From: an uncultured bacterium
GTDB taxonomy: Bacteria; Bacillota; Clostridia; Oscillospirales; Oscillospiraceae
Assembly: GCA_946056135.1 (NCBI GenBank)
Contig: CAMGIN010000004.1
Location: 1-57,746, forward strand
DNA: 57,746 nt
Direction: 5' to 3'
The notes beneath the pieces were generated by a model that was not told the DNA's origin, searched no databases, and saw only the letters and a list, made by a program, of their open reading frames with translations. Made by a program: the position numbers and the translations under genes. Positions 23,589-32,414 of the stretch are shown here, piece after piece. Position 1 is the first letter of the stretch; every line of letters begins with the position of its first letter.

Positions 23589-25136
23589 TTACCACTTCAT
23601 GTAATACATATTCAGCGCGTCCCGCATGGCGTAGTAGTTGGGCAGATTCCGCCAGCCGCTGGAAACGGTGGCGTTGCCGCTGCCTACCACATGGGTATTG
23701 GGCAGCGCCTGGGCAATCTTGGCCGCCGCGCCGGGGCGGAAGACACACCAGACGTTTTTCAGCCAGGTCATTTGGCAGATGGGCGTCACATCCGCGCCGT
23801 ATTTGCCGATGTTCAGATCCTCCAGAGCTGTGCAGCCCAGCAAAGGCGTGTAGTCCGAAATGGGGCTCCAGTCCAGCTCCAGGAAGATCAGGTTCTTGCA
23901 GTTGCTGATGGGGGTGATATCCGAGACCTCCGTATGAGCCAGGATCAGGTATTTCAGGTTGGGCATATAGGCCACGAAGCTGATGTCCTTCACGCCCATA
24001 TGGCCCACGTCAATGGCGATCATGTCCTCGCAGTAGCGCAGATTGTAGGACCACTCATCCTTGAAATATCCCACGCCGTCTCGGCTGGGCATGAAGGAGG
24101 TGGCGTCGGTGCGGGTGGGCAGCTTCTCGCTGCAATACACGATCCAGACCACCTTGTAATCCTCCCGGACCCGTTCCCGGTAGGCGGCGATCTCCTCGTT
24201 GTCCAGGCCGCAGTCCCCCAGGAACACCTGCTCCGCGTCCGGGAAGTAGGCCATCCCCTGTTCCACTTCCTCCACACTTTTGATTGTGGCCTCGGACAGG
24301 TCGATTTCCTCATCCTCGGTGGTAAACACCTTACCGCAGAGCTCCTGTGCCCAGGTGATCTTCACATCCGGTCTGGTCTGCCGCAGCTGCACCAGATTCT
24401 CCGCGGAAGCCATGGGCTTGACCAGATGCAGCTGCTTCATATCCGGCAGAAACCGCAGCAGATTCAGTTCCTCATTAGAGACATTGGTAACTCTGACATT
24501 CTTTTCCGTCTCTGCCACAGTCTTCCCGCCCAGCTTCACGGAGAAGTTCAGGTCATGACTATGGCAGTATTCCCGCAGCCCGGTAAAATTCGCTGTATCT
24601 TCACCGCCGCTGACCACTACCGTTTTCAGGGACTTCAGGCACTCCAGCAGCGGAATCTCTTCCGCGCTGATACGTTCAACCGTGATCTTCGTAGTGTCCG
24701 GAGCGAAGGCTGTGCCGCCCAGGGTTACGCTGTAGTTCACCGTCACCTCCGGACGCCGCTTCTCCAGTGCCAACAGCTGGAAATAGTCCGTGCACTGTTC
24801 TGCGTTCACAGTTTCCAGCTCCGTCAAATAGTCCAGCGTCTTGACATCCGCATCCGTCAGAGATGTGATCGTCAATTCCTTGGTATCGTCCGGGTAGCGT
24901 CCGTTCTGAAAGGGTACATCCCAATGAATCTCGCACTCCGGCATCTGGCGGCAAAGCTTCTGATAATCCTTCAGGCTGATATCCTCGCCCCGCAGATCCA
25001 GAGTCTGTGCATCTTGGGGATAAAACCGGAAATTCACCATGACGTAGTGCGTCATGCCCCACAGCACACCCGCCGCCAATACCGCGATCAGGGCCAGCAC
25101 GATCACCAAAATCCAAAGCTTTTTCGTTCCGCTCAA
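23589..25136 (-). CDS. Membrane-anchored protein with four tandem ~64-residue repeats and a C-terminal LRR domain
   Basis: I start it at TTG 25136, since AGGAGG lies eight bases upstream; the ATG at 25160 places that AGGAGG inside the gene and has no site of its own. The 515 residues have a TM anchor at about 5-28, then four repeats (about 63-126, 127-190, 191-254, 255-322). Each repeat has the pattern RPxVxVxWxVxLGGKxF... followed by I/L-x-V...eEi.lL..L..LK.. An LRR section follows (about 370-465: IAIDVGHMGVKDISFVAYMP, NLKYLILAHTEVSDITPI). It is likely extracytoplasmic and membrane-bound, beside sortase B. The function is unknown; I recognise the LRR but not the repeat. Confidence 0.8.
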   Translation of the reverse strand: MSGTKKLWILVIVLALIAVLAAGVLWGMTHYVMVNFRFYPQDAQTLDLRGEDISLKDYQKLCRQMPECEIHWDVPFQNGRYPDDTKELTITSLTDADVKTLDYLTELETVNAEQCTDYFQLLALEKRRPEVTVNYSVTLGGTAFAPDTTKITVERISAEEIPLLECLKSLKTVVVSGGEDTANFTGLREYCHSHDLNFSVKLGGKTVAETEKNVRVTNVSNEELNLLRFLPDMKQLHLVKPMASAENLVQLRQTRPDVKITWAQELCGKVFTTEDEEIDLSEATIKSVEEVEQGMAYFPDAEQVFLGDCGLDNEEIAAYRERVREDYKVVWIVYCSEKLPTRTDATSFMPSRDGVGYFKDEWSYNLRYCEDMIAIDVGHMGVKDISFVAYMPNLKYLILAHTEVSDITPISNCKNLIFLELDWSPISDYTPLLGCTALEDLNIGKYGADVTPICQMTWLKNVWCVFRPGAAAKIAQALPNTHVVGSGNATVSSGWRNLPNYYAMRDALNMYYMKW

Positions 25137-25317
25137 TCTGCGTCCCTCCTGAAATGTCATATGCTTGCTGATTTTCCAGATACGAAGTTTATTATCACCC
25201 TGATCGAGAAATAAGTCAAGAATAAATTACGGAAAAAGAGCGGTGCCCGCAGCCCTTGCTCCAAAAAACCCGCACCGATCGCGCTGTGAAAACTATAATG
25301 GAGACAGGAGGTGCAAT

Positions 25318-26118
25318 ATGAATCATTTTGTTTTGCTGGCGCTGGCGGCAACGCTGGGAACCTGGCTGGTGACAGCTCTGGGCGCAGCTACCGTCGTCTT
25401 TTTTACATCCCCCAGCCCCAAGGCTTTGAACCTCATGCTGGGCTTTGCGTCCGGGGTCATGATCGCGGCCAGCTTCTGGTCATTGCTGCAGCCGGCCATC
25501 GAGCGGGCGGAGGCACTGGCCAGCCTGCCCGCCTATTTTGTGGCCACGGCAGGCTTCCTGTTCGGCGCGGTATTCATGTGGGCATCCGACAAGGCGGTCA
25601 CCTTTGCCACAGGACGGGCCAACAGTCCCCAGGGGGCCCGGGGAGACCGGCTGAACCGGATCATCATGCTGGTGCTGTCCATCACGCTGCACAACATCCC
25701 CGAAGGGTTGGCGGTGGGCGTAGCCTTTGGGGCATTGCAGAACGGCTGTACATCAGAAAGCTTCATGGGCGCGGTGTCCGTGGCTGTAGGCATCGGGCTG
25801 CAGAACTTCCCGGAGGGCGCGGCGGTATCGGTACCCCTGCGGCGGGAGGGCTGCTCCCGGAAAAAGAGCTTCCTGCTGGGGCAGGCCTCCGGCATGGTGG
25901 AGCCTATTGCAGGGGTCATCGGGGCCTGGCTGGTGGTGTATGTGGAAGCCATCCTGCCCTACGCCCTGTCCTTCGCCGCCGGGGCTATGATCCTGGTAGT
26001 GGTCCACGAGCTGATCCCGGAATGCCAGAAAAACCAGGAGGCCCAGCCCTACAGCGCCACCATGGGCATTGTGCTGGGCTTTGCTGTCATGATGCTGCTG
26101 GACGTCATGCTGGGGTAA
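25318..26118 (+). CDS. ZIP family divalent metal transporter (ZupT-like)
   Basis: A 266-residue inner-membrane protein with eight helices. The ZIP metal-site helices are plain: LSITLHNIPEGLAVGVAFG (helix IV, His-Asn-x-x-Pro-Glu-Gly) and GIGLQNFPEGAAVSVPL (helix V). ZIPs move Zn2+, Fe2+ or Mn2+ into the cytoplasm. AGGAGG with six-base spacing sets the ATG at 25318; the frame is open farther upstream but that part is spacer. It diverges from the LRR gene. No metalloregulator or operator was recognised. Confidence 0.93.
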   Translation: MNHFVLLALAATLGTWLVTALGAATVVFFTSPSPKALNLMLGFASGVMIAASFWSLLQPAIERAEALASLPAYFVATAGFLFGAVFMWASDKAVTFATGRANSPQGARGDRLNRIIMLVLSITLHNIPEGLAVGVAFGALQNGCTSESFMGAVSVAVGIGLQNFPEGAAVSVPLRREGCSRKKSFLLGQASGMVEPIAGVIGAWLVVYVEAILPYALSFAAGAMILVVVHELIPECQKNQEAQPYSATMGIVLGFAVMMLLDVMLG

Positions 26119-26245
26119 CCGCAAAAGCAAACCGGATTGTGGGAACCGCGCACCATCAAGCAGCCGGTGAGATCATGCGCAAAAAGGTCACAGCACATAA
26201 TTTGCGCACTTGCTTCGGCAGGCATCCATCTGGATTACAGGTGCG

Positions 26246-26287
26246 AAAAACCATCCGTTCCGCTTTCAAGGAACGAATGGTTTTTCT
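26246..26287 (+). terminator. Terminator downstream of the ZIP gene
   Basis: AAAAACCATCCGTTCC/GGAACGAATGGTTTTT stem followed by CTGCTTG. It lies about 130 bp past the stop. Confidence 0.65.
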
Positions 26288-26409
26288 GCTTGTTAAGGCG
26301 TTGCTCCAAGACCAGGCTAGACCTTCGGACTGCGGCTGCGCGATTGCGCAAATTGCTTAAGCGCATAATTGCCCGTACTTCGGTAATGATTCCGTCGCGG
26401 CGAAAAGAA

Positions 26410-26560
26410 TCAGATAAATGATCGTTTGCCGCATATACACAAAAGATTTGCGCATTGAGCGTAGGGGGCGGCATCCTTGACGCCCCATTTGCATGCAACA
26501 GCGTCACAAGGGGCGTCAAGGATGCCGCCCTCTACGAACTGTAAACGATCATTTATCTGA
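26410..26560. repeat. Nested palindromic (MITE-like) element
   Basis: Outer 18-bp perfect inverted repeats TCAGATAAATGATCGTTT (26410-26427) and complement (26543-26560) enclose inner 26-bp arms (26461-26486 and 26510-26535, one mismatch, built on GGGGGCGGCATCCTTGACG). No protein is encoded. The rest of the 26119-26715 gap holds the ZIP terminator and no gene. The core TAAATGATCGTTT recurs at 57692. Confidence 0.75.
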
Positions 26561-26715
26561 CGGTATTGGGCCGCAACTGAATCGTTGCATGCTTTTTACA
26601 TCAGAGTGTACTCCGAAAATGGTTGCATGGAATCTGATTTTTTTGTAAAAGATCATGCAGGAACCAAACGGCTCCTGCGTGATCTTGAATATGAATCGGG
26701 TTTCAGCAATATTCC

Positions 26716-28911
26716 TTATGCTTCCGGCACCGTCAGTATGGTGCCGTCAGGGAGTATAACGTGATCCACCTTTGATAGATCAATGGTAGATTCTGCCTTG
26801 AAGGTACTGAATGCGACACCATCGGCAGTTCGTCCGCAGCCGCTGTTGGCGAGGAGAATCGTCCTGCCATCCTTCATCATCACCTGAATCTCTGTATCCG
26901 GCGCCTCCAATGCTCGAAGATCCTGTGCCACGGCCCCCTCCGGATGCAGAATAAAGGAGCTTAATGTAAAATACGCATAAAGAGGCCCCATATCTCCGGT
27001 TGCATCTGTGGCATAGCCTGCCAGATTTTTCAGCAAGACCGGCTCACTTATCAATTCCACGCCATCTTCATAGACCGGAATCTGATCTCCTTCCGGTTCG
27101 GTATAAAGTGCCTCAGAGATAACCTGAATAGTCTTCTCGTCAACGCCGGGCATGGGAACGATGGTTTTGTCCGCCAACTGAACATAAGCAACCTGATCCA
27201 AATCAATGGGTTGATCCAACGCATGCCAGGTAAATTCTACGCTGGAGCCATCCTTCATCACAATATAGGAGAACTGGCCTGTAAAGCAGAAGAAATCAGC
27301 GTTTTCATCTTCACTGGTCAGGTCAATACCCAGAGAACGAAGCTTGATAGATGCAATCTGTAAATCCTCAAACACATCCGTGCCATCTATTTTCCAACCA
27401 ATGCAGGCCTTGGCAGTGATTGGCTGCGTCAGAAGCTCGATTTCCCGGGTGTCTGCATTCGTCAGGGGAATGTCGAACTTCCATGTACCCTCGGTCAGAA
27501 GAGTCTCAACACTTTCTATTTTATCGAAGTTATAGTAGCTGTAGTACAGATCCTCCCAGTAAACAGGGATAACATAACCTTCCGGGTAAGGCAGGCTGCC
27601 ATCCTCCGGGTAATCGTACTTGCGGGTGTAATCCGAAAGAATATAGTAACAGGTGTTCAGCTTCCCGTCGCCATCCTCTTTACAGATGCCATAGGGACCA
27701 TTACCAGGTTCGACCTGGGCGGTATGGTCCTCGGGGTCAGTCAGAACCACACCTTCGGGAGCGGTAATGCGCAGGACGATTTGATAACCATATCCGTCGG
27801 TGAAGGCAGATACTGGCTCGATCCGATAGCCGTTGATCTCCTGGCCAGCGGGAACGGCATCATCGGACATGGTTTCCCAACCATCCACCAGCTTTGGCTC
27901 CAGAGAAAAATCAATGGCATCCGCTACTTGTTCCAGCTGCTCTTTTGTCATGATATCAAATTTTGCAACAGGTACACCGTTTTTCATTTCCTCATACATT
28001 TTCCGGATAACATCCAGTCGCAGCGATGCTGTATGGTTTGGCATATCACAGAAGATCCAGGCAGAGGCAGTATCTTCAGAGCGAATGATTAGAACCTTGT
28101 CACCAGATGCGGTAGTATAGTTCCATTCCTCCCACTGAGCTTCGGTAAGGACAGCGGTATCGGGAATAAAGCAGTCTTTAGGGCGATAATACAGGTAACC
28201 GTTGGTCTTTTCGAAATCCGTTCCGTTTGGGCTGGGAATCGAAATGTTAAAATACAAATCCAGATTGCCATTTTCGTAGTAAGCAGCGTGGCTGACATTC
28301 ATCTGGGCTTCACTGTCAAGATTCAGTACGTTCTCCATACCCAACGCCCGGAACAGCAGCTTGTTGGTCTGGAATTCAACCTGCTTGCCACGGAGCTTCA
28401 AGTCATATTTTGTTAGAATCTCGTCCAATTTCTCTTTCATTTCCTGAGAATACAGGCCATAGCCATAGTATTCTTCTGAGAGTTCCCGTTCCTTGCCCCA
28501 GGTTGCTTTCTGAATCGTTCCGTCGGGGTCGTAGCTTTCACAAAAAGCGTACCATTCCCTGGCTGCCTGAGAAGCATGGGTTCCATCCAAGCCTGCCAGA
28601 GTCAGGACTTGCTGAGTATAGGTTTCCTGCCCCACAACTGCAAAGGGGTCGTTGCTGTTTGGATTTTCGTCGTATATGTCATAAGTAACCAGCCGATCTC
28701 CCAGTTTAATTTCATCCAAACTCAGTACATAGACCACCGCGCAGCCCACCAGCAGCAATGTCAGGGCAATCACCGCCGCAATCAGCACAGCCCGCTTCAT
28801 TTGTATTTTGTGTTTTGGGCAGACACAGGGCTTATTTTGCAAATCTTCTGCCCCGGACAGATTCTCCGAACTGATGCTACCCAGAGCCGTAAACAATTCC
28901 AAATTCGTCAT
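26716..28911 (-). CDS. Membrane protein of sigma module 1, probable anti-sigma factor/sensor
   Basis: A 731-residue single-pass protein: cytoplasmic residues 1-39, TM about 40-63 (KRAVLIAAVIALTLLLVGCA), and a large extracytoplasmic part. Its start overlaps the ECF sigma stop by 4 bp (ATGA), the standard sigma/anti-sigma layout. No ZAS/HxxxCxxC motif is seen, so it would be a non-zinc anti-sigma. The outer part has DUF4179-like beta segments (for example DDAVPAGQEINGYRIEPVS and TEGTWKFDIPLTNADTREIE). Its TM is nearly identical to that of the module 2 partner (32411-34489), but the outer domains differ. The role is inferred from layout, not proven. Confidence 0.7.
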   Translation of the reverse strand: MTNLELFTALGSISSENLSGAEDLQNKPCVCPKHKIQMKRAVLIAAVIALTLLLVGCAVVYVLSLDEIKLGDRLVTYDIYDENPNSNDPFAVVGQETYTQQVLTLAGLDGTHASQAAREWYAFCESYDPDGTIQKATWGKERELSEEYYGYGLYSQEMKEKLDEILTKYDLKLRGKQVEFQTNKLLFRALGMENVLNLDSEAQMNVSHAAYYENGNLDLYFNISIPSPNGTDFEKTNGYLYYRPKDCFIPDTAVLTEAQWEEWNYTTASGDKVLIIRSEDTASAWIFCDMPNHTASLRLDVIRKMYEEMKNGVPVAKFDIMTKEQLEQVADAIDFSLEPKLVDGWETMSDDAVPAGQEINGYRIEPVSAFTDGYGYQIVLRITAPEGVVLTDPEDHTAQVEPGNGPYGICKEDGDGKLNTCYYILSDYTRKYDYPEDGSLPYPEGYVIPVYWEDLYYSYYNFDKIESVETLLTEGTWKFDIPLTNADTREIELLTQPITAKACIGWKIDGTDVFEDLQIASIKLRSLGIDLTSEDENADFFCFTGQFSYIVMKDGSSVEFTWHALDQPIDLDQVAYVQLADKTIVPMPGVDEKTIQVISEALYTEPEGDQIPVYEDGVELISEPVLLKNLAGYATDATGDMGPLYAYFTLSSFILHPEGAVAQDLRALEAPDTEIQVMMKDGRTILLANSGCGRTADGVAFSTFKAESTIDLSKVDHVILPDGTILTVPEA

Positions 28912-29465
28912 CTGAGATCCTCCTTATCCAGCTGCCTGCTCAGCTTCCCCCGTGTCCGGTGAAGCATGGATTTGATTTTGCCAACAGAGAAGCCTGTCTT
29001 GCCCGCAATCTCCTCCAGAGAGTTCACATACCAGTACCGGCATAAAAAGACAGTGCGTTCGTCATCAGGGAGTGCGACCAGGAAGCGGTTCAGGCAGGCA
29101 ATCACTTCTTTCTGCATGACAGCATCTTCCACACTTTGCTGACCGGAGACACATTCCCCCAGTTCCTCCAGCGCAATATCCACTTCACCGTTTCCTCGTT
29201 TCTTTGCGCTCGTTTTTCTCCAACGGTCAATGGATATGTTGCGGGTTAATTTGCCTAAAAATGTAGAGAGTTTTTCCGGTTTGCGGGGTGGAATGATGTT
29301 CCATGCGGATAAATAGGTATCACTGACACTTTCCTCAGAATCCTCCCGGTTTGCCAGGATGCTGTACGCGATTTTATAGCAATAACCGCCGTACTTGTTA
29401 TCCGTTTCTTTGATGGCCGTTTCGGACCGCGCAAAGTACAGATCCACAATCTGGGTGTCGTCCAA
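28908..29465 (-). CDS. ECF-type RNA polymerase sigma factor, module 1
   Basis: A 185-residue sigma-70 family protein: region 2 (NREDSEESVSDTYLSAWN, FLGKLTRNISIDRWRK) and region 4 (YVNSLEEIAGKTGFSVGKI, SMLHRTRGKLSRQL). It starts at TTG 29465. The paralogue at 31857 aligns through the ribosome site with ATG at the same place, supporting this choice. It is about 60 percent identical by eye to that paralogue. A promoter motif shared with the paralogue lies 40 bp upstream, suggesting autoregulation. The downstream gene is the presumed anti-sigma. Confidence 0.92.
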   Translation of the reverse strand: MDDTQIVDLYFARSETAIKETDNKYGGYCYKIAYSILANREDSEESVSDTYLSAWNIIPPRKPEKLSTFLGKLTRNISIDRWRKTSAKKRGNGEVDIALEELGECVSGQQSVEDAVMQKEVIACLNRFLVALPDDERTVFLCRYWYVNSLEEIAGKTGFSVGKIKSMLHRTRGKLSRQLDKEDLR

Positions 29466-29498
29466 TACAATTCCCTTCCTTTCTATGTGAGGTTTTCA

Positions 29499-29532
29499 CC
29501 TATATACACGAAGATTATCTGGAAAAGTTTCA
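29499..29532 (-). promoter_or_regulatory. Shared ECF-type promoter, module 1
   Basis: TGAAAC (29532-29527), 16 bases, CGTGTATATAGG (29510-29499), then TGAA. The same motif with the same spacing precedes the module 2 sigma gene. Confidence 0.65.
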
Positions 29533-29654
29533 CATAGGGCGCATTATTTTTTACTATATCACATTTCAGGGACAGAGAAAAGCTGCCGGAACCCGCAATG
29601 GAACTCCAGCAGCTTGGCAACACCGTTTTGGAAATAGGTTTCCTCGAACCGCCC

Positions 29655-29707
29655 AAAGAAAACAAAGAATCCGAACCCATCTCCCACCGGGAAGATCTGG
29701 TTCGGAT
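29655..29707 (-). terminator. Terminator of tRNA-Leu
   Basis: ATCCGAACC/GGTTCGGAT stem with an inner TCCC/GGGA pair, followed by TCTTTGTTTTCTTT on the minus strand. A second stem (AAGCTGCTGG/CCGGCAGCTT) lies at 29578-29617. Confidence 0.65.
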
Positions 29708-29717
29708 AATATTGTTT

Positions 29718-29801
29718 TGGTGCGGGCAACAGGACTCGAACCTGCACGCTTTTGGCAGTGGAACCTAAATCCACCGAGTCTACCAATTCCACCATGCCCG
29801 C
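29718..29801 (-). tRNA. tRNA-Leu (anticodon UAG)
   Basis: Acceptor stem GCGGGCA/TGCCCGC with encoded CCA. The anticodon stem GTGGA/TCCAC has loop TTTAGGT, giving UAG. The long variable arm (TGCCAAAAGCGTG region) is typical of Leu, and the T-loop is GTTCGAGTC. It is followed by its own terminator. Confidence 0.95.
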
Positions 29802-29913
29802 ATAGTGATTATATTTTAACACGCAGACAGCGCCTTGTCAATCAAAACCCTGGAATAGAAATCAGAGGAGATCTGCTTGCGGTCAAAATGTACAATTCTT
29901 TTCACCTTTACCC

Positions 29914-29942
29914 TTGACATTCTGGAGGATTGCTTGTAAAAT
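29914..29942 (+). promoter_or_regulatory. rny promoter
   Basis: TTGACA (29914-29919), 17-base spacer, TAAAAT (29937-29942). Confidence 0.8.
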
Positions 29943-29948
29943 AGATTC

Positions 29949-30163
29949 GGTATGGTGTACGCTGCCGCAGTTTTTCTGCGGATATTGCGTTTCCTTGATA
30001 ACCGGCGAAGATTGCCGGGGTATGCGTTTCACGCCTCATGGCGTTTTGCTAAATTTCCAGCCGGGGACAGCCCGGTTGGTTGTCGTGCACAATTTTACAT
30101 GGGGATACAAGCGCCCACCCCTTCTGCGCCTATTTTTTAAAGAAGGAGGTGTGCTGCACATTT
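29949..30163 (+). promoter_or_regulatory. Long structured rny leader
   Basis: About 215 nt with successive hairpins: CCGCAG/CTGCGG (29965-29981), CCGGC/GCCGG (30002-30019), ACGCC/GGCGT followed by TTTT (30031-30047), and CCGGG/CCCGG (around 30062-30078). It is untranslated as far as I can see. The third stem could act as an attenuator. It matches no known riboswitch class. Confidence 0.45.
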
Positions 30164-31714
30164 ATGGAATGGTATCATATTCTGTTTATCATCTTTGGCG
30201 TTCTGGCTGGTCTGGCGCTGGGCTTCGGCCTGGGCATCGGCTACCGGAAGAAGGTCGCAGAACGGGAGATTGGTTCTGCGGAAACGGAAGCGACCCGTCT
30301 GATCAATGAAGCCATCCGCAGCGGTGAAAACCGCAAGAAGGAAATGCTTCTGGAAGCCAAGGACGAGATCCATAAATCACGTACAGAACACGAAAGGGAA
30401 GTCAAAGAACGCCGCGCTGAGCTGAGCAAGCAGGAGCGCCGTCTGGAACAGAAGGAAGCCGCCCTGGACAAAAAGACAGAGGCCTTTGAGCGCAAGGAAG
30501 AGGATCTGTCCAAAAAACTCCAGAAAGTTGCCGAAACCCAGAACCAGACAGAACAGATCAAGCAGCAGCAGCTGCAGACCCTGGAGCAGATCTCCCAGCT
30601 GACCCAGGAGCAGGCCAAGCAGTACCTGCTGCAGAGCGTGGAGGACGAGGTCCGCCATGATTCTGCCATGAAGATCAAAGAAATCGAGCAGCAGCTCAAG
30701 GATGAGGCGGAGGAAAAGGCCCGGGAGATTATTGCCACCGCCATCCAGCGCTGCGCCGCCGATCATGCCGCCGAAACCACCGTCTCCGTGGTTACCCTGC
30801 CCAACGACGAAATGAAGGGCCGCATTATCGGCCGGGAAGGTCGGAACATCCGCACTCTGGAGACTATCACCGGTGTGGACCTGATTATCGACGACACTCC
30901 CGAAGCCATCACCGTCAGCAGCTTCGATCCCGTTCGCCGGGAAGTGGCGCGGCTGGCGCTGGAAAAGCTCATTGTGGATGGCCGTATTCACCCCACCCGA
31001 ATTGAGGACATGGTGGAGAAGGCTCGCAAGGAAGTGGACCGCACCATTCGGGAGGAAGGCGAGCGGGCCTGCTACGAAACCGGCGTTCACAACCTAAACC
31101 CTGAACTCATTAAGATCCTGGGCCGCCAGAAGTACCGCACATCCTATGGTCAGAACGTCCTGAACCACTCCATAGAAGTGGCCCACATTGCTGGGCTCAT
31201 GGCTGCGGAGTTGGGCGTGGATGTGGCCATGGCAAAGCGGGCTGGCCTGCTGCATGACCTGGGCAAGTCCATCGACCATGAGGTTGAGGGCAGCCATGTA
31301 CAGCTGGGTGCTGATCTGGCCCGGAAGTACAAGGAGAACCCCGTTATTGTCAACGCCATTGAGGCCCACCACGGCGACGTAGAGCCCAAGACGGTTATTG
31401 CCGTGCTGGTGCAGGCCGCCGATGCCATCTCCGCTGCCCGCCCCGGCGCCCGCCGTGAGAATGTGGAGAACTATATCCGCCGTCTGGAGAAGCTGGAGGA
31501 GCTCACCGGTTCCTACCCCGGTGTAGAGAAGGCCTTTGCCATCCAGGCAGGCCGGGAAGTCCGCATCATGGTCAAGCCCGAGGTGGTTTCCGAGGACAAC
31601 ATGATCCTGCTGGCCCGGGACATTGCCAAGAAGATCGAGTCCGAGCTGGAGTACCCCGGCCAGATCAAGGTCAACGTCATCCGGGAGACCAAGGCTGTGG
31701 AGTACGCAAAATAA
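30164..31714 (+). CDS. rny: Ribonuclease Y
   Basis: Membrane-anchored endoribonuclease that starts mRNA decay in Firmicutes. The 516 residues match the family: TM at about 3-24, a long charged coiled coil to about residue 190, a KH domain ([20 protein letters not shown]), and an HD domain with [15 protein letters not shown] and [14 protein letters not shown]. The ATG at 30164 is the only sensible start; AAGGAGG is 14 bases away, a long gap, which with the structured leader may mean controlled translation. It lies between the two sigma modules. Confidence 0.96.
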   Translation: MEWYHILFIIFGVLAGLALGFGLGIGYRKKVAEREIGSAETEATRLINEAIRSGENRKKEMLLEAKDEIHKSRTEHEREVKERRAELSKQERRLEQKEAALDKKTEAFERKEEDLSKKLQKVAETQNQTEQIKQQQLQTLEQISQLTQEQAKQYLLQSVEDEVRHDSAMKIKEIEQQLKDEAEEKAREIIATAIQRCAADHAAETTVSVVTLPNDEMKGRIIGREGRNIRTLETITGVDLIIDDTPEAITVSSFDPVRREVARLALEKLIVDGRIHPTRIEDMVEKARKEVDRTIREEGERACYETGVHNLNPELIKILGRQKYRTSYGQNVLNHSIEVAHIAGLMAAELGVDVAMAKRAGLLHDLGKSIDHEVEGSHVQLGADLARKYKENPVIVNAIEAHHGDVEPKTVIAVLVQAADAISAARPGARRENVENYIRRLEKLEELTGSYPGVEKAFAIQAGREVRIMVKPEVVSEDNMILLARDIAKKIESELEYPGQIKVNVIRETKAVEYAK

Positions 31715-31731
31715 TCCCAAAGGAAAAATTT

Positions 31732-31767
31732 CTGCGTCCTGCTTTTCGGCAGGGCGCAGTTTTTTTG
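31732..31767 (+). terminator. Terminator after rny
   Basis: CTGCGTCCTGC/GCAGGGCGCAG stem followed by TTTTTTT. Confidence 0.9.
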
Positions 31768-31787
31768 AAACAAAAATTTAAAAAGAA

Positions 31788-31820
31788 TGAAAGGGTTTTC
31801 CATTTTTCCCGTGTAAATAG
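31788..31820 (+). promoter_or_regulatory. Shared ECF-type promoter, module 2
   Basis: TGAAAG (31788-31793), 16 bases, CGTGTAAATAGG (31810-31821), then TGAA. Matches the motif before the module 1 sigma gene in sequence, spacing and distance to the start codon. Confidence 0.65.
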
Positions 31821-31856
31821 GTGAAGGGTCATTTCAACAAGCAAGGGGGAATCTGT

Positions 31857-32414
31857 ATGGATGACAACGAAATCGTGGCGCTGTATTTTGACCGCTCTGA
31901 GACTGCCATTGTGGAGACGGACCGGAAATACGGCGGCTACTGCTATTCTATCGCCTACAACATCCTGACGAACCGGGAGGATTCCGAGGAAAGTGTCAGC
32001 GATACCTATCTCGCGGCCTGGAACGCCATGCCGCCGAAGCGCCCTTCCATCCTGGCAACCTTCCTGGGGAAGATCACACGCCATATTTCCATTGACCGCT
32101 GGAGAGCCCGCACCACCGCAAAACGTGGCGGTGGGGAGCTTTCTCTGGCCCTGGAGGAGCTGGAGGAATGCATCTGCGGCAGCAACTCCGTGGAGGGGAC
32201 ATATCTTCGAAAGGAGCTGGTCGTTGCCGTGAACCGGCTGCTGGATAGCCTGCCGGAGACGGAGCGCAGCGTATTTCTGTGCCGGTACTGGTACATAGAC
32301 ACCGTTCCGGACATTGCGGCGCATTTCGGCTTCACGGAAAGCAAGGTCACGTCCATGCTCCACAGGACCCGGAAAAAGCTCCGGGAGCAGCTTGAAAAGG
32401 AGGGACTGCTATGA
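31857..32414 (+). CDS. ECF-type RNA polymerase sigma factor, module 2
   Basis: A 185-residue paralogue of the module 1 sigma. Region 2 is NREDSEESVSDTYLAAWN and FLGKITRHISIDRWRA; region 4 is YIDTVPDIAAHFGFTESKV and SMLHRTRKKLREQL. AAGGGGGA precedes the ATG at 31857. The stop overlaps the next gene by 4 bp (ATGA). Recognition helices differ between the two paralogues (TESKVTSMLH against SVGKIKSMLH). Even so, the upstream promoter motif is the same, so cross-regulation is likely. Confidence 0.92.
   Translation: MDDNEIVALYFDRSETAIVETDRKYGGYCYSIAYNILTNREDSEESVSDTYLAAWNAMPPKRPSILATFLGKITRHISIDRWRARTTAKRGGGELSLALEELEECICGSNSVEGTYLRKELVVAVNRLLDSLPETERSVFLCRYWYIDTVPDIAAHFGFTESKVTSMLHRTRKKLREQLEKEGLL

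Noticed and set aside
26119-26715. Possible CRISPR-like or repeat array
   Set aside because: The inverted repeats are nested, not regularly spaced direct repeats, and no cas genes are present.
29717-29917. 66-codon plus-strand frame over tRNA-Leu
   Set aside because: It is the complement of the tRNA (VRATGLEPARF-type artefact), a familiar false gene.
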